A program made the translations under genes and the position numbers. A stretch of 64,000 nucleotides of DNA from Mactra quadrangularis (taxonomy: Eukaryota; Mollusca; Bivalvia; Venerida; Mactridae): the NCBI GenBank assembly GCA_025267735.1, contig CM046307.1, positions 682,001 to 746,000 on the forward strand. The letters are read 5' to 3'. The notes below the pieces were generated by a model, which saw only the letters and a list, made by a program, of their open reading frames with translations, was not told where the DNA came from and ran no database searches. Positions 45,797-58,046 of this stretch are shown in pieces. Positions within the stretch are counted from its first letter, which is position 1. Each line of letters opens with the position of its first letter.

Positions 45797-48700
45797 TCAG
45801 AATTCTTTTTCATAATTATAAGAATTCAACAGTTTATAAACATCATTTTCACTTTTTTCTAAGTCTTCATCTTCCTCATTAACTTCGTCATCACCATTTT
45901 CAATAAAATCCAAACTGTCAATCTACAAGTATATATAATAAAAACATTTGCTAAGTTTTTTTAGCATGTCAATAATGAATTACTATTTAAAGAACATCCT
46001 ACAATTTCAATTTTAAACAAGTAATATTATACTGTATGGTGTCAAATTATGTACATTAAGTCAATACAATATTATGTATAAACAGAATTAGTTGACCTAA
46101 AACATGAAAAAATTCTAGTCAAGAAAAAGGATGAATTTCTCATACTTTAAATAATGTATGGAAATTTTACCTCATTATCTTCCAACTCTGGTTCAGAGTC
46201 TACAATGACTGTGGCATCTTTATCATTTGGTCTACAAGTATAGCCATCTACTCTCCTTGATCTGTCAGAAGAATTCTGAAATGTCCAGTAAATAAAGTTA
46301 AAGTCTTGATAATAATAGTCTAGATTCAAAATAATTTCAGCCACCAGGCTAGCTCAGTCGGTAGCACTCAGGTATTGTGGGTTCGATTCCCGGGCAGGGC
46401 ATACTTTCATGAAACTTAGGTCTTTAAATTATTTCTACAGCCATTTTCCCTTCTGTCAATGATTTTTAATAATGAAGGGTAGTTGTCAGTCAGTCACTGA
46501 CAAAAGTATGCGCTTAGTAGTGGGTTAACAGCTTATTCCAGAAATTTAGACTTTCCAGGAACAGTGAGTAGGTTGACTGACCGCAGTTATATGACCTAAA
46601 CAATGAGTTGCTACAGCACAAATTTAAACCCAACAAAAACGAACAGTCAAAATCATTTTAATTCAAAATTTGCTTTGCTAGATATTGTATACATTTTATT
46701 ATTTACTTATTTTCAATGTTTTTTGACAAATGTTTTTTGACAATGTATTACTATCACTTCAAATTGATAAAAACTACTTTTACTAACCAGGAAATACTCT
46801 ATGCTCCTCTCAGGGTCAAATTGACTGACAGATTCAGATTGGAGGCTTACTGTCAACAAATCATTTAAGGTTGAGGATTTCATCCTTGGTCTTCTGGAGC
46901 CTTTAGTGAGCTTCATTATGGAAAATGAGACTTCGTTTTTTACTGATGTTGGTGGTAAACTTCTTAAGAGATCGATGGCAGCAAGACAGTTCTTGAAATC
47001 TTCACCAAGATTATGAATTTTAACCCATGATTGTTTGGGTATTGTGTCTTTGAATCTGAAAAATAACGAGTACTTAACCTATTCTGTTATACACAACCTA
47101 TACAAATTATCAGGAAAATGTAATTTATTGAATTCTAAAAGGTTACAAGGCTTTTGCAAAACTTGACGAGAAGTTAAATTGAACAAATGATCTTTTGCAA
47201 CATCAACATTTTAAAATTGCTTTGTTCTAATAACCAATTTTAATTAAAAATAAGACTCACTTTTCTGCAACAAGTTGTTTAAGGAAAAGCCATTCTCCCA
47301 TTATTTCGTTAACATCTATTCCTGCATTCTCAAGCATAGAACCAAAATGTGAAATGGCCTGTTTTATTTCTTCATTACCATATTCTACAAATGGACAATC
47401 AACCATTATTTATTATATCATCATATATTTGTTAAAAAGATAAGTGTTGTAATGACATAATTTTATTCTTAATATAGGTTCATAATGTTCAAATAAAAGA
47501 GTTTGTTTCTTTACTCATAAATATTTATCTAATTGCATTGTATTTATCTAGACATCATCAGTGAGATAAATGAACTTTTTTAACAGAAATTCATCAACAA
47601 ATAAATGAAAACCGTTACACTAGTTATTAAGTTAAATTAAGGTTTTAAAATACTCATTTCAACAAACATACTGACAACCTGTAGCAATTAAATTAAGTAT
47701 CCAATTAAACAGCTACATTTACTTCAATTTAATACTGACATGTTAGATTAATAAATCATTATTGAATAAAAAAACAACAACAACATGTAATAACAAATTC
47801 CAAAATAAAATTAAGCTGCAAGCATATTTCATTATAAAACAATAAGAGAACATAACGAAAGAACAACTATTTCAACTTCAAAACATAACTAAAAGACACA
47901 ATCAACAGTTAAACAGTGTTTCGTCTCAACATGAACTGATATAAACCTTGCATTTCTGATTTTTCAACATCTAATGGCCATGACTTAAGATTAGTTATGG
48001 CTGTTGTCTTCACAATATCCGATGCTGGAAACCTATTATCAATGTGAGTAATTATGCTATCAACTAGTATAGCATGACCTAAAGACTGACGACCACATCT
48101 TCTTACGGGAAAACCTTGGAACTCTCCATCAAGAACTTCCTTTACACCATCAATATCCCTTTAAAGTGAAAATGTTATAACAAAACTTCAACAAGTGAAA
48201 TAAGTGAATGGTTCCCTATGATATTCACCATTATGATAGTATTCACAATTGTTACCCTGATCTTAATAGGCCAGATACCATTACATGTTGGTAAGTAACA
48301 TCCATTTTTGAAACATGTGTTAAACAGAAATATTTTGTGACCTATAAATGTATTTATTGTTGCATAAATCATTGAAAATGACAAAATGGCATGATCATGT
48401 CAGTAAATTCATTATTCTATAATATATGTACAATGATAACTCACTTGTTAGCAATATAGCTAAGCGTTGACTTAGTAGCATTTATGTAACAGTAAGCGTC
48501 AGCAAGAGATTGTTCATTCTTCTGAAGATGTTGACTCAGTTTTACCAATGGTTGAATTATTTCCTGAAGTAAGAATATCATATGTTATCATACTTTATTT
48601 GAAATTGAAATTATGCTTCAGTATTTCTCCATAGAAAATGGTTTTACTCAATGGTTACAAAATTCAGTTCACTTTAACCCATGATAAACCCATGATAACT

Positions 48701-51576
48701 AACCAGTGCAGTTTCTAATTTCCTAGCAATGAGTTAATACTAAATTAAAATGTAAATATTTTTTTTGCAAAAAATATTGAATACTGAAGTTATTTTTAGT
48801 CTGTGCTTGTAATTTCTATGGAATACCTGCTTATAACCAGTATGCGTAAGATCTGTTTATGGCAAAGAAATGTATCCTGAATTATTTCCCAAAGTGTAAC
48901 TACTGTAATGAGATTTATGATATTGACATTTAATATAAATAATACCTTTAGTGTAAGAAGAAATACTAATAGGTTAGCGTCAGATGAAATCTTAGCTAGA
49001 CCTTCAGCTCTTGGGTTCTCGTGAGATGATGATTCAAGATGGCTTCTGATAGCCTTGTAGCCCCTCAAAAAATTGTTGATAGCTAAAGACAAATGAGGGA
49101 GCCATCTGGTTCCCCCAACTCTAGTAGGCATGAGAAAAGTACTCTGGTGAGCATCATAAGCACTTTTTAGACCAAGTTTCATCTTCGGGCTCTTTCTATA
49201 AATATAGAAGATGCCCAACAAAAGGGTCAGCATTTTGTCATACAAATTATTCTTCTTTATAGTGTCCTTGAAGGCTAGTTCAAGTCTGTGGGCTAAACAA
49301 TGGACTACCACAAGGTGTGGGTGGTCTTTCTTTAACAGTGCTGATAAGCCATTATTTTTACCTGGAATATAAATGAATTACTTTTACTTGGAAAGAAATT
49401 TTAATCATAATATTTTTTAATCATGTTTATCCTATTAATTTAGGCCACAAATATAATTAACAATCACTGTACTAATACTTGTAAGAATAAATGGATTATA
49501 AAAAGACAAAGTTTTGTGTACCATTCAATAGTATTATAGCTTTTCCATGTAAATTTACAAGTCATTTAAACGACCAGTCTCAAGTCAAAATAAAGTAAAA
49601 TAAATACAGTTTACTGTATGTTATTACAACTAGGTTTTGAAGTGACCCATTTATTTTCTAGATACTATAATACCTCCATGTCTATGAATGTTATGAAATA
49701 ATTTAGGGACAAGGAATTAAAATGAATTAATAAACTATTACTCTTATGAATAAAATTTGTTTAGCCATTTTTTACTGAACCATGACATTTTTATTTACAA
49801 TTATTAAGATGCATATAGATGTAAATTCACCTTGCATATTACTTGCACCATCTGAGCAAAATCCTACTAGTTTGTTTTTAAGTACATCACTTATACCCAG
49901 ATCTTGGAACATCTCTGTTATATAAGCATGAATGTCTATAGCTTTAGCAGATAAAGGGCAGCCTATACCTAGGAACTGGTCAAGTATCTGGCCATTCTGG
50001 CATGTCCTTACAAATACTGACTCCATGTCGTCTCCGGTGAAATCACTACTCCCATCACATGTGAATGAAAAGTAAGGAGTGTTCTTCAGAGTGTCAATCA
50101 CCCGTTGACGAGTAGCCCCAGCTATGGACGACACCATAAGAGCTCCACCTTTATCTGTCAATAAAACCAAGAATTTATTGATATTTTATACAACATAATT
50201 GGTCAGTTCATTCTTCTATAAGTTAATATTGCTAAATTTATATTGATTAGGGGCCAACGTTACATTTACAGTTAATATAAATTGGAGAGAGACTCAGAAA
50301 GCTATTTCATCCCTTAAAATTATTAATTCTTATTATTTACTTTCAATAATTCTTTTGATATATTATATTGTGATCAACGCGTTTCATTCATATTTATTCT
50401 AATTTTGCTATGTAAGGCCATTATGTACTAACCTTCACTTAAAGCAATCTCTCCACAGTGCAATGAAAATGGAACAATTCTTAACGCTAATATAAGCCAG
50501 TACTTATCAGAATGAATTACAACTTATAAATCACGGTGGACAACACCTAAGCCATGTGAGGGATTTCCTATCCCTGGCTTTAAACTCATACAATGTTCTA
50601 AAAGCACAAGTCAGTAGTGACTCGGAGCAGGAATTTTATACAAAAAAAAATAATTTTTTATTGTATATTAGTTCTATTCATGATGCAGCATATTAATAGT
50701 AATCCGTTCGCAGCCTGTGAATTTCGTATTCAAAAAACGTGATCCAAAAAAGAAGTTACACTACTAAATTCGGAAATATCTTGGCGATTTTTAAGCAGAA
50801 GATCGCCGAGGTGCTCCTTAAGACCGTTTTCAGAAAAAGCTATGTATTGATTGGTTACTCTAAGTGCACCTGATCGTGACCCCTTAAAATGCATTACGAT
50901 CTTATAGATAATTATTTACGGATGTAATAACGCAGTGATCTCCCCTTATAACACTGAGGGACAGTTAGGTAGGACCTCGAAAGAATATTAAAAAAACGAA
51001 TACATATATAATTATATTGTGCATCATCAATAAGGCACGTCTGTAATAATAAAAAAAATATTTACCTGATGTGTATGATGAACCAACATCTAAACCTTTT
51101 AATTTATCTAGTTCACATATGTGATGATAATGCAAAAAAGACATTTGATGTTTTGCTATAAAATGCGCGGTGCGCATTTTTATGGAAAGTTGCCCGCGCT
51201 GAGCCTTATTTAATTGATTCAGACATCGTGTGGCTTCAGATTTTCCTGACTGACCTTGGCTTGACCTCTTTTCACAAAATAGATGCTCGTCAGTTTTTTC
51301 ATGAGCCTTTATAGGGTCCAGTCTTAAATTTTCACAACCTTTTACAAACAGAGATGATGACTCAGGTTTACCGTCAGTACAATACGAACAGAACATTTTT
51401 TTCTCTTTTTCATTGAAAACTAGCCACGGTCGTTCTTTCTGCCAATGCATTTGAAATTTTCTTACTCTTGTTGATTCGTATACCTTTTTATCAACTGCAA
51501 CATGTTTTTCATTTGACTTACGCTTGACGCCAGGTTTGGCGTTTTCAAAATATTTTAATGCGCCAAATGCCGCCAT
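45797..51576 (-). CDS. hAT transposase, ZNF862/C17orf113-like, 734 aa in nine exons
   Basis: Exons on the minus strand: 51576-51066, 50154-49831, 49361-48946, 48563-48445, 48158-47947, 47384-47261, 47055-46788, 46275-46171, 45922-45797. All introns are GT-AG and every junction keeps phase, giving 2205 nt including the stop. Domains: a TTF-type zinc finger (C63, C66, H92, H98); a transposase core with FTCDGSSDF (Asp204), GFCSDGASNMQG (Asp272) and VVHCLAHRLEL; and a C-terminal dimerisation region SLPPTSVKNEVSFSIMKLTK with Glu610. The usual CER-x-FS reads NEV-SFS, so the Arg after the Glu is missing. The acidic tail ends KEF. Start: the first ATG, MAAFGALKYFEN, in the right terminal part of the element. 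Related ZNF862-like proteins are often annotated as host genes, but here terminal repeats and a target duplication show a transposon. Confidence 0.85.
46340..46640 (+). mobile_element. tRNA-derived SINE in intron 7 of the hAT transposase
   Basis: Box A TAGCTCAGTCGG and box B GGTTCGATTCC are intact. The body has CAAAAGTATGCGCTTAGTAG, GTGAGTAGGTTGACTGACC, GTTATATGACCTAAAC and AAACCCAACAAAAAC. Pairs with the minus-strand copy at 27020-27330. Confidence 0.8.
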
Positions 51577-52576
51577 TTTAGTTTACACGCACAAGGTCAT
51601 TGGATTAGTTAACTTTGCGACGCTCGTGAGAAATGTATGCGGCACTCGCGCGGAAAATGATAGAACAAGTGTTTAAACGCCGCACATACACTGGGGTCAA
51701 ACGATGTCTTTACACATACTATATTATTATCTTTTGAAATGTATTTTGACACACACAGTTATCAATTTTACAACTTAAGTACAGTTAAGTATACGCTATA
51801 ATCTGTAATCATTCTGTATTTAAATATAAAATAATGATTATAAACTAAATGTGTCAAGCATTATTTTATAAATTATAAAATTAGACGAAATTTTGAAAGT
51901 TAAAAAGAAACTTGGCCTTCTGTAAATAAAGCATTCACACGCCGTTTAATACTTCTATGTACCGAAACCGAATTTAACAGGCCTTCTGCATACTAGCGCT
52001 CACTCCTTTCAGTGCTTACACCACGCTTTGCTAATAAGCCACTGCCAAAATGTGAATCACGTGGTGGTTGTAATAACATCTATTTTTAGAATGACCAAAC
52101 TCTTGACATAGTTATCGTCAAATTAAAATATTAAAACTCTGTGGGACGAATTTACTTGTGATCTTTGGTGGCAGTGATAATTGATTTAATAAAGGGGAAA
52201 AACCCCTGCGTTTAGTTTGAAACAAGCGCTTACATGTGCGCGTGATTGACACTGATCATGTATGATGTTATTCGTGTCGTATACTCGTACAAGATGAAAT
52301 ACAGGGTAATACTCGAGCGTTAGGCTAATCAGTTGAATTAGTACGATTAATTTAGGTATAATTTCGACAACTGTTGATTGAATTTGGCGGCGAGCCCGAT
52401 CGGGCTTAACTGACGGAAAATTGACAAGCCCGACTGGAAAATAACAAGCCACGGGCGTCGGGCTTACGCTAATTTCGAACACTGCTACTTGAATAATGAG
52501 GGTATCGTACCATTATTAGTTTATAATAAATGTATATTAATGTTGCGAATGATTCATTATGAAGAAACTGGGTATA

Positions 52577-52820
52577 ACAGTGTCATCCATAAATTTATAC
52601 CTTTACAATTTCGTAAAATTAGTGATTCATTTTTTTCCATTTCCATAGAAATTTACATTGTATAACAATTACAATTGATGAAGTATAATTACTTCTCTTC
52701 CAAATGTAACAATCTAATTCTTACTATTCTTATGCGTAAATACATCTATTAGAATCTATACAGAATTATTGAATTAATAAAGCCCAACTTTTTATCAAGT
52801 GTGTTATTTTGGATGCACTG
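52577..52820. mobile_element. Tc1/mariner-type MITE (CAGTGTCATCC ends)
   Basis: Left end CAGTGTCATCCATAAATTTA then ACCTTTACA. Right end GTGTTATTTTGGATGCACTG, followed by TA. Confidence 0.55.
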
Positions 52821-52829
52821 TACATACAT

Positions 52830-53535
52830 CGGGTTTTATATTAAACCAAGGGAGATAACAAATATAAACAATTACAAAACAAAGGGAAGTAATAACGTCG
52901 AACTCGGACGAATATCAGCCACGTCGATTATCTGTCTCGCTCGATTTTTTTCCATGTCCCCTCGAGTTCGAGCAAGCGAACTTTTACTGTGTAACAATTC
53001 TAATGACATTTCAAATGAACATACAAAATCTGCATATTCGCGAGGTTTAAGTTTTGTTGATGACTTGGTTCAAACAAGGTACCATTCACATGCATGTAAA
53101 TGTACCTTTCCTATGTTTCACATTTTATGTATTTATGTTTGTTTGTAACATGTATATATAACGTAAATAATAGTTTATGTTTAACTCTTTTTCGCGGTTT
53201 CCTTTGGGGGGGGGGGGGTTGGCCGTCCAGATATGTCATTCGGTAGAAATACTATACATGTATATAGTTTATTAGCTTATGAACATTATTTAGATTCCAT
53301 ATTATGGCATTAAAATAAATGCCATTTTCAATCAATCTAAAACTGTGTTGTGTTATACCTCATCTCATATAAGTTCAACCTAGTCTGTGTTCTATAAGTA
53401 CATTTGGGCAAAACATAAAATGTTGTTTGATATGGCTAGTTGGTAATGCATTCATGTAATTTATTATTGTTACTGATATGTTATCGTGTGTGCCATGTTG
53501 TAACATTATATGTCAAAATAAATCTATCTATCTAC
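52830..53535 (+). mobile_element. Possible non-LTR retrotransposon 3' end
   Basis: Ends GCCATGTTGTAACATTATAT then GTCAAAATAAATCTATCTATCT, closely like the minus-strand tail at 22985-23030. I see no RT motifs upstream. A 115-codon frame at 52801-53148 resembles nothing I know and is probably non-coding. The left boundary is uncertain. Confidence 0.4.
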
Positions 53536-54193
53536 ATGCCCTGTTTTCTTTCGGGCTTAACAGTCTAAGAAATTACATGTAATAAACCATAAACGATCGA
53601 AATGTCTTAGAATCAGGAGCTAATTACAATACATGAAAGGTACGAGTAGTTTCTGTACAGTGTATTTTGTTAAAACTACATCAATTGTGCAAACTAGAAC
53701 TGAGAAGGTAATTCAATATTATATCAAAGCAACAAGTAACGGTAAAAACAGAGGATTCCGGATATACGTATATGTTATCAATAAATTATCATAATACGTA
53801 AATAAATAATTCGAATCTACTTACCCTTGGAACTTACATCCAAACTTGATGTTTCCATTTAATCTTTAAACAAATTTAAAGTAGATCTTTCTTCATTTCC
53901 TATTCGTTTCGATCCATAGACCACAGTGGCAACCTAAAATAACAAACGTGAACACTAATCAAACATACACTAAAATATATAACAAACGTGAACTCTAACA
54001 ATACAGAAAATGTTGATATAATGCTACTGTTGAAACAAATTCCAAAGACTCATTAGAATGTGGTCACGATTAAGGACAATTATAAAATAAGTAAGTAAAC
54101 TATTACTTCGTAAAGAAAGGAGAACCTAGCTAGAGTCATATTCTACTGAAGCCATATTCGATCTATATCTAAGATCTAATGGTTAAAGATATA
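53536..54193. other. Mostly unassigned; contains a candidate exon at 53825-53933 (minus)
   Basis: On the minus strand, GTTATTTTAG at 53934-53943 is followed by GTTGCCACTGTGGTCTATGG and later ATGGAAACATCAAGTTTG, with donors GTAAGT near 53837 or 53824. It resembles the segment at 57442-57599. The host gene, if any, is unknown. Confidence 0.3.
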
Positions 54194-54391
54194 CTCTGGG
54201 GTCCAAAAGTTTCTTTACACGTGCATTTTCTTCAATTCTATTCCGTTGACAAAATATTGCAGACACGTTTTGTTTGATATTTTTATTGTAGTTTTATAAT
54301 ACAAGAAAGAACATAATTGACAGTTCGGGATTAACTACGTTTGTTGTGAAACTAAGTTTAACATGTGTAAAGAAACTTTTGGTCCCAATTG
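54194..54391. mobile_element. 198-bp MITE with TA flanks
   Basis: Inverted ends GGGGTCCAAAAGTTTCTTTA-CACGTG and CATGTG-TAAAGAAACTTTTGGTCCC, near perfect over about 25 bp, flanked by TA on both sides (mariner-like). Confidence 0.8.
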
Positions 54392-54869
54392 TATTTAGGA
54401 TACCCAGCCCTTATCCAGTAAAAAGGGGGCATACTACTAAAGATCAAATAATAACAAACACCGTGAGTAAATTTCAGTCTTCACGATAAACTTACATCAG
54501 CACTGGACATTCGGTCCAGCAAAACATAATTTTTACTGGACACAATGAGAGTTTACAGGACTAAACAATTCTAAGTGATTTGTTAAAATATGCAGTCCAA
54601 TTTAATAATATAAGATCATTTATCCTGCATTTATCCTAAAATAAACAGCATAGCAACAAACAATGATGTTTTATTGAAGGTATACAATTGTGTATTTTAT
54701 ATTTACACTTTAATTACATTGTACCTCCTAAACCGGAGAGCAAAAAACATGTACATGATAATCAACTGCATAATATAAATTGAAACAAGCAAATTCGTTG
54801 AATTAATATCCCCCGCCGAGTACTTGTTTTTGCTAACACAACAACTGGAGACATAAGGCTTTATTAATA

Positions 54870-55480
54870 TACTAATGGACAAAAGTCTTGTCCGGTCTAC
54901 AAAAACCATAATATCTTTTTTGTTTGTTATTGCACACTCATACATTTGGTGTCGTTAGAAAGAGGATGATATTACGCATTGAATAAAAAATAATTGTGAA
55001 ATTTGAGTCAGTTATGTCGGTACAGTAATGTTTTGAAAATTGACATTGAGGATTTGCAATTCACAAATGATTGCGTTGTGTCAGTTTTAAAATGAAACAT
55101 TTTTTTAAATAGTGTGTGACCCCCAATAACCCAAATGAGTAATCTGGTCTTCCGGCTAGATTCCTTTGCAAACTTGTAGCATCGATGCGTAAAAGGAGCA
55201 CCGAACTCATTCGGGTTAATGGGGGGTCACACACACATTGAAAAAAATGTTTCATTTAAAACTCACTCAACGCAATCAATTGTAACTTGTAAATCCTCAA
55301 TGTCAATTTTCAACACATTACTGTGCCGACAGAATTTGCTCAAATTTCACAATTCTTTTTTTTATTCAATGCATAATAACAATCTCTTTCTAAGGATACC
55401 AACTGTATGAGTGTGCAATAACAAACAAAAAAGATATTATGTTTTTTTGTAGACCGGACAAAACTTTTGTCCATTAGTAT
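54870..55480. mobile_element. Long-arm foldback element (~260-bp arms)
   Basis: From TACTAATGGACAAAAG to CTTTTGTCCATTAGTA, the two halves are near complements through GACCGGACAA, AACAAACAAAAAAGATATTA, CAATGTCAATTTT, AATGTTTCATTTTAAAAC-like and GTGTGTGACCCCC blocks. The loop is only about 70 bp. Mismatches are scattered, so the arms have diverged moderately. Non-coding. Confidence 0.8.
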
Positions 55481-55599
55481 AAATATATTTATCATGGCCA
55501 TGTTTACATTCCAGTCGGTTGTAAAAAAATCCATAAAACCATAACAGGGACCATACATTACTCCATGTTAAATAAAATTATCAGGACATGCAAATGAGA

Positions 55600-57345
55600 T
55601 GCAAATTTCTTTTCTGTATATTTTTCCTCTATATGCATACTGCATACTACTGTATAGAAGATTCCCATAAAGTTTCGTTGAATTCCAGCCAGTAGTTGCA
55701 GAGAAGTAGCGCATAAACGATTTTTACTCCATATGCATACTGCATAACTAATCAAGGGCCATAACTCTGAGTTAAAGTGTCTGACCGTAACAAGCTGACG
55801 ATATGCACACCTCCTCTTGGAATTGAAGGTTCCCATAAAGTTTCGTTGAATTCCAGCCAGTAGTTGCAGAGAAGTAGTGCGGAAACGACTTTTACTCTAT
55901 ATGCATACTACACAACTAATTAAGGACCATAACTCTGAGTTAAAGGGTCTGACCGGAACAAGCTGACGATATGCGCATCTCCTCTTGGTATTAAAGGTTC
56001 TCATAAAGTTTCGTTGAATTCCAGCCATTAGTTGCAGAGAAGTAGTGCGGAAAAGAATTTTACTCTATATGCACACTACATAACTAATCAAGGGCCATAA
56101 CTCTGAGTTAAAGGGTCTGAACGGAACAAGGTGGCGATTTGCGCATCTCCTTCTAATATTGATGATTCCCATACAGTTTCGTTGAATTCCAGCCAATAGT
56201 TGCAAAAAACTACTCCGGAAACGAAATTCTGACGGACGGATGGATGGACGGACGGACTGACAACGCCAAAACCATATCCCCTCCCGATTCCATCGGCGGG
56301 GGAAAACAAAAAGTTGAAGGTTCCCATAAAGTTTCGTTGAATTCCAGCCAGTAGTTGCAGAGAAGTAGCTCGGAAACAATTTTTACTACATATGCATACT
56401 GCATAACTAATCAAGGGCCATTACTCTGAGTTTAAGTGTCTGACCGGAACAAGCTGACGATATGCGCATCTCGTCTTGGTATTGAAGATTCCCATAAAGT
56501 TTCGTTGAATTCCAGCCATTAGTTGCAGAGAAGTAGTGCGGAAACAACTTTTACTCTAAATGCATACTACATAACCAATTAAGGGCCATAACTCTGAGTT
56601 AAAGGGTCTGATCCGAAAAGAGCTGACCACATGCGCATCTCCTCTTGATATTTATGATTCCCATAAAGTTTCGTTGAATTCCAGCGAGTAGTTGCAGAGA
56701 ACTACTCCGGAAACGACTTTTACTCTATATGCATACTACATAACTAATCAAGGGCCATAACTCTGAGTTAAAGGGTCTGATCCAAAAAAAGCTCACCACA
56801 TGCGCATCTCCTCTTGATATTGATGATTCCCATAAAGTTTTGTTAAATTCCAGCCAGTAGTTGCAGAGAACTACTCCAGAAACGACTTTTACTCTATATG
56901 CATACTACATAACTAATCAAGGGCCATAACTCTGAGTTTAAGGGTCTGATCCAAAAAAAGCTGACCACATGCGCATCTCCTCTTGATATTGATGATTCCC
57001 ATAAAGTTTCGTTGAATTCTAGCCAGTAGTTGCAGAGAACTACTCCGGAAACGACTTTTACTCTATATGCATACTACATAACTAATCAAGGGCCATAACT
57101 CTGAGTTAAAGGGTCTGATCCGAAAAAAGCTGACCACATGCGCATCTCCTCTTGATATTTATGATTCCCATAAAGTTTCGTTGAATTCCAGCCAGTAGTT
57201 GCAGAGAACTACTCCGGAAACGAAATTCGGACGGACGGATGGACGGACGGAAGGACGGACGGACGGACGGAAGGACGGACGGACGAACGGACAACGCCAA
57301 AACTATATCCCCCTCCCGATTCCATCGGCGGGGGATAATAAGGCA
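55600..57345. repeat. 168-bp repeat family, two elements in tandem
   Basis: Units carry CCATAACTCTGAGTTAAAGG, ATATGCGCATCTCCTCTTGG, TTCCCATAAAGTTTCGTTGA and ATTCCAGCCAGTAGTTGCAG, with starts near 55760, 55929, 56097, 56422, 56587, 56755, 56924 and 57092. Two stretches end in a GGACGGACGGA microsatellite, then CGCCAAAACCATATCCCC and CCATCGGCGGGGGA (56220-56295 and 57226-57335). This suggests two neighbouring transposons with expandable internal repeats. Confidence 0.85.
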
Positions 57346-57441
57346 TAAAATACATATTTACACTATATAAAGAAGGTACAGTAAATGTATTTTCCCCGCC
57401 CGGAAATCGAAGTATGGTTTTAGGTCCATTAGGGACAATAC

Positions 57442-57599
57442 CTGAAGGTGATAAGTACCGACGCTTATGTAATTTTGCACTACGTCATCGAGCTGCCAGG
57501 AAGCATATTGTATGGTTCCCACTGAAAGACCTTGCAGAATGTTCCTGTCTGTCACAGTCTGGTTTATAGTTGTCTTGATCCATAGACATCAGTCACAAC
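57442..57599 (-). other. Candidate exon or exon remnant, related to 53825-53933
   Basis: On the minus strand an acceptor (CTATTTCAG) precedes GTTGTGACTGATGTCTATGG. ATG at 57583 opens MDQDNYKPDCDRQEHSARSF and closes after 32 codons at TGA. A GTATTG donor follows near 57441. The first ~25 bases match the 53933 segment. Confidence 0.3.
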
Positions 57600-57867
57600 C
57601 TGAAATAGACAAAAACACGAGAAGAGAAACCCGACAGAAATAGTTTTGTAAAATATGACATGTTTAAACATTATTACAAACTTTGTAAAATATGACATGT
57701 TTAAACATTATTACAAACTATAAAATATGTAACTAAGCTGAAAAAGAAAGAAATAAGAATGAACATGAGGCAAGGACAAGCATGCATACAGGACAGGGAG
57801 GGCCACGGACAGTGGTTTTACACCAAGGGTTTTTTTGGTAGTGTAGGGCCAAATATATACCAATATC

Positions 57868-57917
57868 CAGCATCTTTTTTTATGTTTGTAAGGCGGAAAA
57901 ACATAAAAAAGATGCTG
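57868..57917. repeat. Near-perfect hairpin with ~20-bp arms
   Basis: CAGCATCTTTTTTTATGTTT and AAACATAAAAAAGATGCTG are complementary with a 10-base loop. It could be a tiny MITE remnant or a structured RNA. The T/A-rich stem makes it weak evidence of function. Confidence 0.6.
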
Positions 57918-58046
57918 AGCACTAAAATGATAATTTAATTTAACATCATAGGCGGATAAAAACCTAAGAAAATTATTATTCCAAAATTAATTTTAAGTCT
58001 TTTGGTACATATTGAGCTTGGTTATTAGGTTCAGTAATCAGTAAAC

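Larger units (their letters stand above)
45493..52484 (-). mobile_element. Apparently complete ~7-kb hAT transposon
   Basis: Ends CAGTGTTCGAAATTAAG (left) and the complement of CAGTGTTCGAAATTAGCG (right). Flanks are identical CTACTT at 45487-45492 and 52485-52490, a 6-bp target duplication. Both subterminal regions are packed with AAGCCCG/CGGGCTT motifs (45525-45590 and 52390-52470), as expected for transposase binding sites. Inside lies one nine-exon transposase gene on the minus strand. A SINE has inserted in its intron 7. Intact ends, duplication and reading frame suggest a fairly recent element. Confidence 0.85.

Noticed and set aside
45797..51576. Host ZNF862-like zinc-finger gene
   Set aside because: TIRs, subterminal motifs and a 6-bp target duplication enclose it exactly, so it is treated as a transposon gene.
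52801..53148. 115-codon plus-strand frame
   Set aside because: No recognisable domain; it lies across a MITE edge and a probable retrotransposon 3' region.
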